Shown piece by piece: positions 13,889 to 19,956 of a stretch of DNA of 19,956 nucleotides (position 1 is the stretch's first letter; every line of letters starts with the position of its first letter). The notes under the pieces were generated by a model. That model worked only from the letters and a program-made list of their open reading frames with translations. It was not told the origin of the DNA and ran no database searches. Source of the stretch: an uncultured Burkholderiales bacterium. Its GTDB lineage: Bacteria; Pseudomonadota; Gammaproteobacteria; Burkholderiales; Burkholderiaceae. The stretch lies in NCBI GenBank assembly GCA_903845315.1, contig CAIMWY010000225.1, forward strand, positions 1 through 19,956, in the 5' to 3' direction. The translations under genes were made by a program, and so were the position numbers.

Positions 13889-14905
13889 TTATTTACCCGG
13901 AACACCGCTGAGTGAGGGCATGGCCGACTCGAGGATTTTGCGCAGTTTGGCGCTGGGGACGTTGTCGCTGTTGGCAGCACCCAAGAACTTCAGGGCACCT
14001 TCGCGGTTCTTGGCCAAGTGAACCGCCAACTTGAGCGAAGAAACAGCGGCCTCGTCTTTGCCGTTTTCGGCAAACACTTCTGCTGCTGCCAACCAGCCTG
14101 CACCGCGGTCGGGGGCGATCAGCAAGCCATCAATCAGCACAGCCGTTGCCACAGTGGCTTTGCCGCTTCTGACCAACGATGTACCCAAGCCAAAGCGAGC
14201 ATCCGCATTGGTCGCGTCGAGTGCCACAGCTTTTTCAAATTGGCTGGCAGCGTCTTGCGCGTTGCCGGATTTCAGCGTTTGATCTGCGGCAGCCGAAGCC
14301 TCTGCGCTGGCTTTGCTGTTGCCAGCGCTGACTTGCGACATCGACTTGATGAGCTGAACTTTAGGGCCCACTTCTTTCCAGCGCCCATCGCGAACCAAGC
14401 CCAACAGCTGGTTCAATTCGTCCTTGGCGGTGGTGGTGACTTCAGGTGCTGGGGCTTGCTTGGCAGGCTTGATCGCCAAAGGGGCAGGCGCCGGGGGCGT
14501 GCTCTTGCCCATGAACATGAAGGCGGCGCCAGCGATCACGGCAACCACAACGCCGATCACGATCATGTTGGTGCTCGAGCCCTTGGCATTTGCAGGGTTA
14601 GGAGCTGCTGCTGATGCTGTGGTGGCTGTCCCAGCAGCAGGTTTGACCGCAGCGGGGGGGCGTGGAGGAGGAGGGGGCGGTGGTGGCGGTGGTGGCGGTG
14701 CCGTCGGGGTAGAGACCGAACCGAACGGCAAATTTTGGCGCTGTGGGCTGGGCGTTGGATTTGCCGGCGCCGAAGGCGTTGGATCCACAGGCGCAGGTGT
14801 AGTTTCTGGTGAGCTCGTCGCTTGCGGCATGACGGCGCCGCATTTCAGGCATAGTCTTGAGAATGTGGCTGATTCAAAGCCACAAGAACTGCATATGGTT
14901 GTCAT
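13889..14905 (-). CDS. Zinc ribbon, polyproline, transmembrane and TPR-like protein (first gene of the minus-strand string)
   Basis: A 338-residue protein with, in order: a zinc ribbon (C5, C8, C19, C22); a Pro/Thr-rich linker; the motif PFGSVSTP at 60-67; twelve consecutive prolines (about 70-81); a single transmembrane helix (about 113-132); a second Pro/Ala linker; and a TPR-like helical repeat region (about 160-300), best seen around residues 205-300. The ribbon and the PFGxVxTP motif resemble those of the 147-residue protein at 3913-4356. If the ribbon is cytoplasmic, the TPR part would lie in the periplasm next to the exported PKD-like protein encoded 21 bp downstream; the topology is inferred, not proven. 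ATG 14905 directly precedes the ribbon. The upstream AT-rich region should hold the promoter. Confidence 0.8.
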   Translation of the reverse strand: MTTICSSCGFESATFSRLCLKCGAVMPQATSSPETTPAPVDPTPSAPANPTPSPQRQNLPFGSVSTPTAPPPPPPPPPPPPRPPAAVKPAAGTATTASAAAPNPANAKGSSTNMIVIGVVVAVIAGAAFMFMGKSTPPAPAPLAIKPAKQAPAPEVTTTAKDELNQLLGLVRDGRWKEVGPKVQLIKSMSQVSAGNSKASAEASAAADQTLKSGNAQDAASQFEKAVALDATNADARFGLGTSLVRSGKATVATAVLIDGLLIAPDRGAGWLAAAEVFAENGKDEAAVSSLKLAVHLAKNREGALKFLGAANSDNVPSAKLRKILESAMPSLSGVPGK

Positions 14906-15226
14906 TTTTTAAGGCCTATCGGTAAGCTGAAGCACAGCATCTTTTGATTTGTTACTGATCGTATCAAAGTTATGACACGGCATTAACAAGTTCATGACTT
15001 TGACAAAAGTGTTTTCAATATCTTTGTTAATTTTTAAAACCTAATAATTAACCCTAAAGTGTCTATATGTTTTGATGCTTTGCATGATTACTTTTTTAAA
15101 AAACAACAACAGTGCTATGTTGAACTTTTTATTGGATTCGCTTAGTTCGCTTACATCAGCTCACACGCCGTCGCGAGAACATGTTCTCGCCATCTTCTTT
15201 GCTAAAGCAAGCAGCAACCCACGGGT
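14906..15226. other. AT-rich intergenic region upstream of the minus-strand string
   Basis: This gene-free stretch lies between the TPR-protein start and the stop of the tautomerase-SnoaL gene. Positions about 14930-15170 are strongly AT-rich and presumably carry the promoter of the minus-strand string, although I could not find a convincing -35/-10 pair. An 18-bp perfect palindrome lies at 15173-15190. A TTTTTTAAAAAA tract is at 15092-15103. Confidence 0.6.
15173..15190. repeat. 18-bp perfect palindrome
   Basis: GCGAGAACATGTTCTCGC reads the same on both strands. It begins 36 bases after the tautomerase-SnoaL stop (minus direction) and about 270 bp upstream of the TPR-protein start. No T-run follows in the minus direction, which argues against an ordinary terminator for the upstream gene. 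It could be a dimeric regulator's operator. Confidence 0.6.
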
Positions 15227-15796
15227 TCAGCTGCAGTTGCGCGCCGCCAACACCACCCCCAAATCGTTCCACACGTCTTGCCGTTCAATCTTGCCGTCCA
15301 CCACTTCAAAACGGTCGATGAAGCGGATGCCTTCAAAGGTGTCGCCGTTGTGGAAGACGCCCCTCAAGTGGCCACTGGCGTACACCACAGCCCCATCGCC
15401 GCGCCAAGATTCGTCCAGGTGCGCGATGGTTTTTTGGATCGATTGGTAGCGTGGGCGTGACCACTCGACCAACTCTTGCGGGGTGCGCATGTGGACATTG
15501 TCTGGAAATACCATTTCAAAGTTGACGCTCAGGTAGGTGGCTGCCTTGTCCAAGTCACGCTCGGCCAGGGCGTTCAAAAATGCCATCACCACCTCACTGG
15601 CCACAGGTCGTGCCGCACCGCCCCCGGTGAACACCTTGCCATCGCGCTGGTACGTACTGACCTCTTGGATGAACACGGTGGTGCCCGCGTCAGCCGCGGC
15701 GATCACCGAGCGTGCGGTCACAGCGAGGCGTTGCACCAAACGGTGTTGCACCTTGGCTTCGTAGCCGGGCAGCAGGGTGACAGAGATGACAGGCAT
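15227..15796 (-). CDS. Tautomerase-like N-terminus fused to a SnoaL-like (NTF2-fold) domain
   Basis: A 189-residue protein. Residues 2-62 resemble a 4-oxalocrotonate tautomerase-type domain: Pro2 follows the start Met (MPVISVTLLPGYE), as required for the catalytic N-terminal proline, and a TTVFIQEV strand lies near 39-46. Residues about 65-185 resemble a SnoaL/NTF2 polyketide-cyclase-like cone (helix VMAFLNALAERDLDKAATYL, then strands ending in the segment GIRFIDRFEVVDGKIERQDVW). This combination suggests isomerisation or cyclisation of a small keto-acid or hydroxy-aromatic metabolite in the cytoplasm. GAGGAG at 15802-15807, 5 bases before ATG 15796, fixes the start. The gene is divergent from the dihydrodipicolinate-synthase-family gene. 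The second half could instead be a non-catalytic binding domain. Confidence 0.78.
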   Translation of the reverse strand: MPVISVTLLPGYEAKVQHRLVQRLAVTARSVIAAADAGTTVFIQEVSTYQRDGKVFTGGGAARPVASEVVMAFLNALAERDLDKAATYLSVNFEMVFPDNVHMRTPQELVEWSRPRYQSIQKTIAHLDESWRGDGAVVYASGHLRGVFHNGDTFEGIRFIDRFEVVDGKIERQDVWNDLGVVLAARNCS

Positions 15797-15801
15797 AAAG
15801 A

Positions 15802-15807
15802 CTCCTC
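15802..15807 (-). promoter_or_regulatory. Ribosome binding site for the tautomerase-SnoaL gene
   Basis: GAGGAG on the minus strand, 5 bases before ATG 15796. It lies next to the 15811-15837 inverted repeat, which could mask or expose it in the mRNA. Confidence 0.7.
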
Positions 15808-15810
15808 GTT

Positions 15811-15837
15811 GGGCATGCGCTGGAGCTGAGCATGCCC
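15811..15837. repeat. 8-bp perfect inverted repeat in the divergent intergenic region
   Basis: GGGCATGC (15811-15818) and GCATGCCC (15830-15837) flank an 11-base spacer. It lies in the 114-bp gap between the divergent tautomerase-SnoaL and dihydrodipicolinate-synthase-family genes. It could be an operator or an mRNA stem next to the minus-strand ribosome binding site. No T-run supports a terminator. Confidence 0.5.
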
Positions 15838-15894
15838 TGAAAAGTGTCGCATGAATGACCCGCTAAAAAACCAAGAGAATGCGAGCATGCAACC

Positions 15895-15900
15895 AAGGAG
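15895..15900 (+). promoter_or_regulatory. Ribosome binding site for the dihydrodipicolinate-synthase-family gene
   Basis: AAGGAG lies 10 bases before ATG 15911 and selects it over in-frame ATGs at 15851 and 15887. Confidence 0.65.
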
Positions 15901-15910
15901 TAAGACTGCG

Positions 15911-16847
15911 ATGAATGCATTGAACCGATCCGCCACAGGGGTCTACCTGATCACCGTGACCCCCTTCACAGACAGCGGTGAGTTGGACTTGGCCAGTACC
16001 GACCGCATGGTGGACTTTTTGTTGGACACCGGTGTGACGGGCCTGACGGTGTTGGGCATCATGGGCGAAGCGCCCAAGCTCACGGCGCAAGAGTCGCGCA
16101 TCTTCGTCAAGCAGGTGCTGGCCCGTGTGGCCGGTCGCGTGCCCGTGGTGGTGGGGGCATCGGCCGCGGGTTTTGCCCCCATGCGTGAACTTACCGAAAG
16201 CGTGATGGACATGGGCGCAGCAGGCGTCATGGTGGCGCCACCCGGCACGGTCAAAACCAACGAACAGATCGTGGCTTACTTCGACATGGTCAACGAAACC
16301 TTAGGGCCTAAGGTGCCCTGGGGTACTGCAAGACCACCCGGTGGCCACGGGCGTGCAAATGTCGCCTGATGTGATTTTGAACATCCTCAAAAACTCGCCC
16401 CACTGCGTCATGCTCAAGCACGAAGACTGCCCGGGCTTGGCCAAGCTCTCGGCCATTCGTGCGGCCAGCGAGCGTGGCGAGTTGGAGCGCGTGTCCATCC
16501 TCACGGGCAATGGCGGTGGCTTGTTCTTGCCCGAAGAACTCACGCGTGGCGCCGATGGCGCGATGACCGGCTTTGCCTATCCCGAGATGATGGTGGACGT
16601 GTGCCGCGCCCATGCAGCAGGCGATGTCGAGCGTGCCCACGACCTCTTTGACGCTTACCTGCCGCTGGCGCGTTACGAGCAACAAGCGGGTGTGGGTCTG
16701 GCCGTGCGCAAACACATCTTTGCGCAGCGCGGCATCATTGCATCAGCCGCCGTGCGCAAGCCTGGCCCCAAGCTGTCTGCGGCAGATTTGGCAGACATTG
16801 CGCGCTTGACCGAGCGTCAGCAACGTCGTCTGGCGGCCCTGTCTTGA
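15911..16847 (+). pseudogene. Dihydrodipicolinate synthase/N-acetylneuraminate lyase-family gene, broken by a one-base frameshift
   Basis: The family makes or cleaves carbon-carbon bonds next to a keto group through a Schiff-base lysine in a TIM barrel. The first part runs in one frame from ATG 15911 (TGVYLITVTPFTDSG, then GIMGEAPKLT in place of the GTTGE loop) to about 16321. The second continues in another frame from about 16323 to 16847, with the expected Schiff-base lysine at 16416-16418 in VMLKHEDCPG. Removing one G from the GGGG run at 16320-16323 restores a continuous protein of about 311 residues across the junction (KVPWVLQDHPVATGVQ), of normal family length. At the junction the position of the usual catalytic Tyr is Gln (LQDHP for LYNVP), so the reaction is probably not lysine biosynthesis. 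The break is either a genuine mutation or a homopolymer sequencing error. The next gene begins 31 bp downstream. Confidence 0.85.
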
Positions 16848-16878
16848 TGTGTCACAACCGAAGTTTTACGAGGTGTTT

Positions 16879-17856
16879 ATGAAACTGTCTTTACGTATCG
16901 TTCAAGGTGTCTGGCTTGGTTTGATCGCTGTGAGCATGGGCGTGGTTCAAGCGCAACCGTTTCCGAACAAACCGATTCGCATCGTGGTGCCATTCGCACC
17001 CGGTGGCAACGTCGATGTGACGGCCCGCGTGATCAGCGCGGCCATGACCCGGCAGATGAACCAAACTGTGTTTGTGGAAAACAAAACCGGCGCGGGTGGA
17101 AAGATTGGCGCTGAAGCGGCCATGCGTTCACCGGCCGATGGTTACACCGTGATGATGGGCTCGAACAGCTCATTGAGTGTGGCGCCCAATTTGTACGCGG
17201 ACTGGCCGTATGACCCACTCAACGGTTTGGCACCCATCAGCCATTTGGCATCGCTACCTTTTGTCTTGATTGCGCGCCCAGGCTTGGGCGCCAAGAACAT
17301 GGCGGATTTGGTGCGTTTGGCCAAACAAAAACCTGGGGGCTTGACCATGGCCTCTGCAGGCAGCGGCACCTCCAACCATTTGGTGGGTGAGTATTTTCAA
17401 AGCGTCACCGGCACCACCATGTTGCATGTGCCCTACAAAGGTGCTGGACCCGCCTTGCTGGATGTGATTGCCGGTCGGATTGATGTGTTGTTTGACCAGG
17501 TCAGTTCATCGTCCAACTACATCGAGCAAGGCAAGGTCGATGCCTTGGCTGTTTCTTCGGCGGTGCGTTGGAAGTCCTTGCCGAATGTGCCGACTTTTGT
17601 GGAGTCCGGTTTATCGGGTTTTGTCATCACCAATTTCACCGGCTTGGTGGCCCCCCAAGGCACACCCGCCGATGTGTTGGACAAGCTCAACAAAGCGGCC
17701 AATGCAGCGCTGCAAGACGAGGCGGTGAAAAAGAGCTTCGCCACCATGGGGGTGGAGGCCGTGGGCAGCAGCCCTCAGCAGTTTTCGGCGTTGATCAAAG
17801 ACGATTTACAGCGTTGGGCCGCTTTGATCAAAGAAAAGAACATCAAACTCGATTGA
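16879..17856 (+). CDS. Bug/TctC-type periplasmic solute-binding protein
   Basis: A 325-residue periplasmic receptor of the tripartite tricarboxylate transporter (Bug) family, which binds carboxylates and related small metabolites for uptake or sensing. A signal peptide is visible (cleavage likely after A25, VVQA-QPFP). Family blocks are PFPNKPIRIVVPFAPGG (27-43), GAGGKIGAEAAMRSPADGYT (about 73-92), HVPYKGAGPALLDVIAGRID (about 180-199) and SLPNVPTFVESG near 232-243. I chose ATG 16879 because AGG at 16871-16873 and the signal peptide follow that choice; a GTG at 16849 is upstream. It directly follows the dihydrodipicolinate-synthase-family gene, so the two are probably co-transcribed. No TctA/TctB membrane components are in the window, a common situation for expanded Bug families. 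Confidence 0.9.
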   Translation: MKLSLRIVQGVWLGLIAVSMGVVQAQPFPNKPIRIVVPFAPGGNVDVTARVISAAMTRQMNQTVFVENKTGAGGKIGAEAAMRSPADGYTVMMGSNSSLSVAPNLYADWPYDPLNGLAPISHLASLPFVLIARPGLGAKNMADLVRLAKQKPGGLTMASAGSGTSNHLVGEYFQSVTGTTMLHVPYKGAGPALLDVIAGRIDVLFDQVSSSSNYIEQGKVDALAVSSAVRWKSLPNVPTFVESGLSGFVITNFTGLVAPQGTPADVLDKLNKAANAALQDEAVKKSFATMGVEAVGSSPQQFSALIKDDLQRWAALIKEKNIKLD

Positions 17857-17879
17857 CCGATGGCTTGAACTTGGCTGTG

Positions 17880-18908
17880 TCACTCTGACTTGATGCCCGC
17901 CGCCTTGATGATGGCGGCATTGGCGACCATCTCCTCGCGGATCATGGCGTCAAACTGCTCGGGGCTCATGGGCAAAGGTTCTGCCCCCAAGCTGGCCAAA
18001 CGCTCTTTGACTTCGTTGGATTGCAAGGCCTTGAGGGACAACTGGTTGAGCCGCAGTACCACGTCACGCGGCGTTTTAGAAGGCACCAACATGCCGGTCC
18101 AAAACAAGTAGTCGGCCTTGGCCACCCCCGACTCGGCCAGCGTGGGCACGTCAGGCAACTGGGCCGAGCGCTTGGGCGTGCCCACTGCCAAGGCTTGCAA
18201 TTTGCCAGCCTTGATCATGGGCAGCGCCGACACCAAGGGCGCAAAGAAATAGTCCACCCGTCCGGTCATGGTTTCGGTGATGGCTTCGGGCGAGCCTTTG
18301 TAGGGCACGTGCACCGCGTCAATGCCGGTGGCCAACTTGAACTTTTCTGCGCTCATGTAGGTGGCGCTGCCCAGACCCACCGAGGCGTAGTTGAGTTGGC
18401 CGGGTTTGTCTTTGGCAGCGTTGATCACGTCTTGCACGCTCTTGTAACCCTTGGCGGGCGAGACCACCATCACATTGGGCACGATGGCCAGCGGCGTGAT
18501 GGCTGAGAAATCTTTCAAGGGGTCATACGTCACCTTGTTGATCAAGGGCAGCACGGTGTGGGCGCTGGTGTAGACCAACACCGTGTGACCATCGGCCGGT
18601 GCACCCAACAAGGCCTGGATGCCCAGCGTGCCTGCTGCACCGGCTTTGTTCTCGACCACCACCGACACGCCCAACTCAGTTTGCAGCCGCTCGGCCACCG
18701 AGCGCGCCACGATGTCAGACGCGCTGCCTGCGGTGGCGCCCGAGATCAGTTTGATGGGGCGGTTGGGGTAGGTTTGTGCCTGTGCCCCAAGAGGCGCCAG
18801 ACAGGCCGCGCTCAACACCGCCAAGGCGACGCGGCGGGTGGGGGATGCGTGGACCCCAAAGGGGCGCTGCAATGCAGTGGACTTCAACGAGGTCTTGGCT
18901 GTGGGCAT
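17880..18908 (-). CDS. Bug/TctC-type periplasmic solute-binding protein (second copy)
   Basis: A 342-residue member of the same receptor family, not a close copy of the one at 16879-17856. A signal sequence with a twin Arg is visible (SPTRRVALAVLSAACLAPLGAQAQ region, cleavage near residue 44). Family blocks include TYPNRPIKLISGATAGSASD, GAAGTLGIQALLGAPADGHT, HVPYKGSPEAITETMTGRVD and QLPDVPTLAESG. AGGAG at 18914-18918, 5 bases before ATG 18908, sets the start; an open frame continuing upstream to 19316 is an artefact in the shadow of the hydrolase gene. The stop is 23 bp from the convergent Bug gene's stop. It lies 41 bp downstream of the hydrolase gene on the same strand, so the two are likely one transcript serving a shared substrate. 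Confidence 0.9.
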   Translation of the reverse strand: MPTAKTSLKSTALQRPFGVHASPTRRVALAVLSAACLAPLGAQAQTYPNRPIKLISGATAGSASDIVARSVAERLQTELGVSVVVENKAGAAGTLGIQALLGAPADGHTVLVYTSAHTVLPLINKVTYDPLKDFSAITPLAIVPNVMVVSPAKGYKSVQDVINAAKDKPGQLNYASVGLGSATYMSAEKFKLATGIDAVHVPYKGSPEAITETMTGRVDYFFAPLVSALPMIKAGKLQALAVGTPKRSAQLPDVPTLAESGVAKADYLFWTGMLVPSKTPRDVVLRLNQLSLKALQSNEVKERLASLGAEPLPMSPEQFDAMIREEMVANAAIIKAAGIKSE

Positions 18909-18913
18909 GGTGG

Positions 18914-18918
18914 CTCCT
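18914..18918 (-). promoter_or_regulatory. Ribosome binding site for the second Bug/TctC gene
   Basis: AGGAG on the minus strand, 5 bases from ATG 18908; it decides the start against longer open frames. Confidence 0.7.
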
Positions 18919-18949
18919 GATGTGTGTGGGTGTGTGGTTTGGGCGTGGC

Positions 18950-19956
18950 TCAAATGCGCGGCATGCCCAGTTGCTCGGCCATCCAATCGGCGGTGCGGTG
19001 GCGGTAGCGGTAGGGGCGGTTGTTGGCGATGTGGTTGCCGTCTTCGACGATCAGCAACTCCACCGGCCCCGAGGCTTCTTGCGCCATGCGCTGCGTGTCT
19101 TGCCAAGGGATGATGCGGTCGAGCTTGCCGGTGACCAAAAACAGTGGGCATTCGATTTGTTGGGCCACGCCATTTTTCATGGTCAAGTTGCGGCTGTATT
19201 CCTTGGCTTGCGCCTGCGTGGCCAAGTGGCTGCGCACGCGAAAGGCTTCGCGGGTGAGGTCTGGCAAGGCGTCCCAGGTGTCGCTGAAGTCGTAGGGCCC
19301 GGCCAAGCCAATGCAAGCCTTGAGGCGTTTTTCAAAGGCTGCTGCACGCGGTGCGTAGTAACCGCCCAGGCTCACGCCCCACAGGCCAATGCGGGTGCTG
19401 TCCACCTCGGGGCAGGTGAGCACCCAATCGACCATGGCTTTGACGGGCACCTCGTAGTCGCCACGGATCGGGAAGTCGTACTCGGCTTCGCCTTGGCCGG
19501 GGCCGTCCACCATCAAGGTGGCGATGCCGCGTGCGAGAAAGGGTTGCTCGTAGGCTTCGAGTTCTTCTTTGGCCGAGTCCAGGCCCGGCACCATGATCAA
19601 CACCGGGGGCTTCACCGCACCGGCTGGCAAGCGCAAGAAGCCCGCCAAATGGCCGTTCTCATAAGGAATCTCCACGCGCTTGGCGGGTGGTCGCATGTGC
19701 GGCAGCGCCAACTGTTTGCAGGCCACGGCCTTCATGTGGGCGGCGCGCATTTCGTCGATGTCGTGCACCGACACGAACTTGGCAAAGTGGTAGTACACCG
19801 CCGCGCGCGACAGGTGTTCGCTGGCGCTGAGTTTGTAGCCATCGGCCAGCGCTTCGTGACCCAGAGTTTCATGCACTTCGGCGCGTTTGCACCAGGCGCT
19901 GGTCCAGTCTTCCCAGCGCTCAATGCCACGGGTGACCTCTTGAAAGTCGGTCAGCA
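18950..19956 (-). CDS. Alpha/beta hydrolase, 2,6-dihydroxypseudooxynicotine hydrolase-like (partial, 5' end beyond window)
   Basis: The frame is open to the right edge, so the true start is outside the window; 334 codons are visible. The visible N-terminal part is a helical cap (LSRAAVYYHFAKF and neighbours) typical of the 2,6-dihydroxypseudooxynicotine hydrolase/FrsA-like group, followed by an alpha/beta hydrolase core. The nucleophile is Ser in GVSLGG (about 19364-19381; Ser at 19370-19372). The likely acid and histidine are the Asp in GKLDRIIPW and the His in EDGNHIANN. Family members cleave C-C or ester bonds of small aromatic or heterocyclic compounds in the cytoplasm. It lies 41 bp upstream of the second Bug gene. 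The substrate cannot be told from sequence, and an esterase/peptidase of the S9 or dienelactone type is the alternative. Confidence 0.85.
   Translation of the reverse strand, partial: LTDFQEVTRGIERWEDWTSAWCKRAEVHETLGHEALADGYKLSASEHLSRAAVYYHFAKFVSVHDIDEMRAAHMKAVACKQLALPHMRPPAKRVEIPYENGHLAGFLRLPAGAVKPPVLIMVPGLDSAKEELEAYEQPFLARGIATLMVDGPGQGEAEYDFPIRGDYEVPVKAMVDWVLTCPEVDSTRIGLWGVSLGGYYAPRAAAFEKRLKACIGLAGPYDFSDTWDALPDLTREAFRVRSHLATQAQAKEYSRNLTMKNGVAQQIECPLFLVTGKLDRIIPWQDTQRMAQEASGPVELLIVEDGNHIANNRPYRYRHRTADWMAEQLGMPRI

Noticed and set aside
14424..14912. Plus-strand frame with a poly-glycine stretch
   Set aside because: The glycine run is the reverse of the polyproline codons in the ribbon-TPR gene, so it is a shadow.
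15092..15103. TTTTTTAAAAAA tract as a terminator
   Set aside because: It is a simple AT palindrome with no GC stem, and no gene ends next to it.
15173..15190. Palindrome as a LexA-type SOS box
   Set aside because: The half-sites GAAC and GTTC are only 2 bases apart, whereas the Gram-positive LexA box needs a 4-base spacer and the proteobacterial CTGT-N8-ACAG is absent.
15072..15449. Plus-strand 125-codon frame in the right intergenic region
   Set aside because: Most of it overlaps the tautomerase-SnoaL gene antisense, and the rest lacks a ribosome binding site or motifs.
17880..19316. A 478-codon minus-strand open frame
   Set aside because: Only the part from 18908 down matches the Bug family. 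The upstream part overlaps the hydrolase gene in another frame and lacks family features, and AGGAG at 18914-18918 fixes the shorter start.

Overview
This window looks like a chromosomal segment of a betaproteobacterium, most likely Burkholderiales/Comamonadaceae. Two periplasmic tricarboxylate-receptor (Bug/TctC) proteins, a RecBCD-type repair gene and moderately GC-rich codon use all point that way; the genus is a guess. I see no tRNA, rRNA, CRISPR array, transposase or integrase.

Left flank (1-3616, minus strand): a pentameric ligand-gated ion channel homologue (3616-2582) is followed 13 bp later by recC (2568 to beyond position 1, 3' end missing).

Centre (3913-14905): two convergent gene strings form an unusual zinc-ribbon-rich module with two caspase-like proteases. 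The plus-strand string holds six tightly packed genes: a zinc-ribbon/transmembrane protein, a small beta-rich protein, a zinc-ribbon protein with a C25 (gingipain-like) protease domain, a large coiled-coil protein with four zinc ribbons, a 907-residue protein with five zinc ribbons, and a small unknown protein. The minus-strand string holds a zinc-ribbon/polyproline/transmembrane/TPR protein, an exported PKD-like coiled-coil protein and a C14 (metacaspase-like) protease. The strings meet with only 59 bp between their stop codons. Twelve zinc ribbons are visible, eleven with the spacing CxxC-x10-CxxC. The first gene of each string encodes a similar N-terminus with a shared PFGxVxTP motif. My inference is a membrane-tethered sensing or adaptor assembly that controls proteolysis, possibly stress response, programmed death or defence. 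I do not recognise it as a named system.

Right flank (15227-19956): a small-molecule catabolism region. A tautomerase-SnoaL fusion (minus) is divergent from a dihydrodipicolinate-synthase-family gene with a one-base frameshift and a Bug/TctC binding protein (both plus). These converge on a second Bug/TctC protein preceded by an alpha/beta hydrolase (minus, 5' end beyond the window). AT-rich gene-free stretches at 3617-3912 and 14906-15226 bracket the central module. An 18-bp perfect palindrome (15173-15190) and an 8-bp inverted repeat (15811-15837) lie in the gene-free parts of the right flank.
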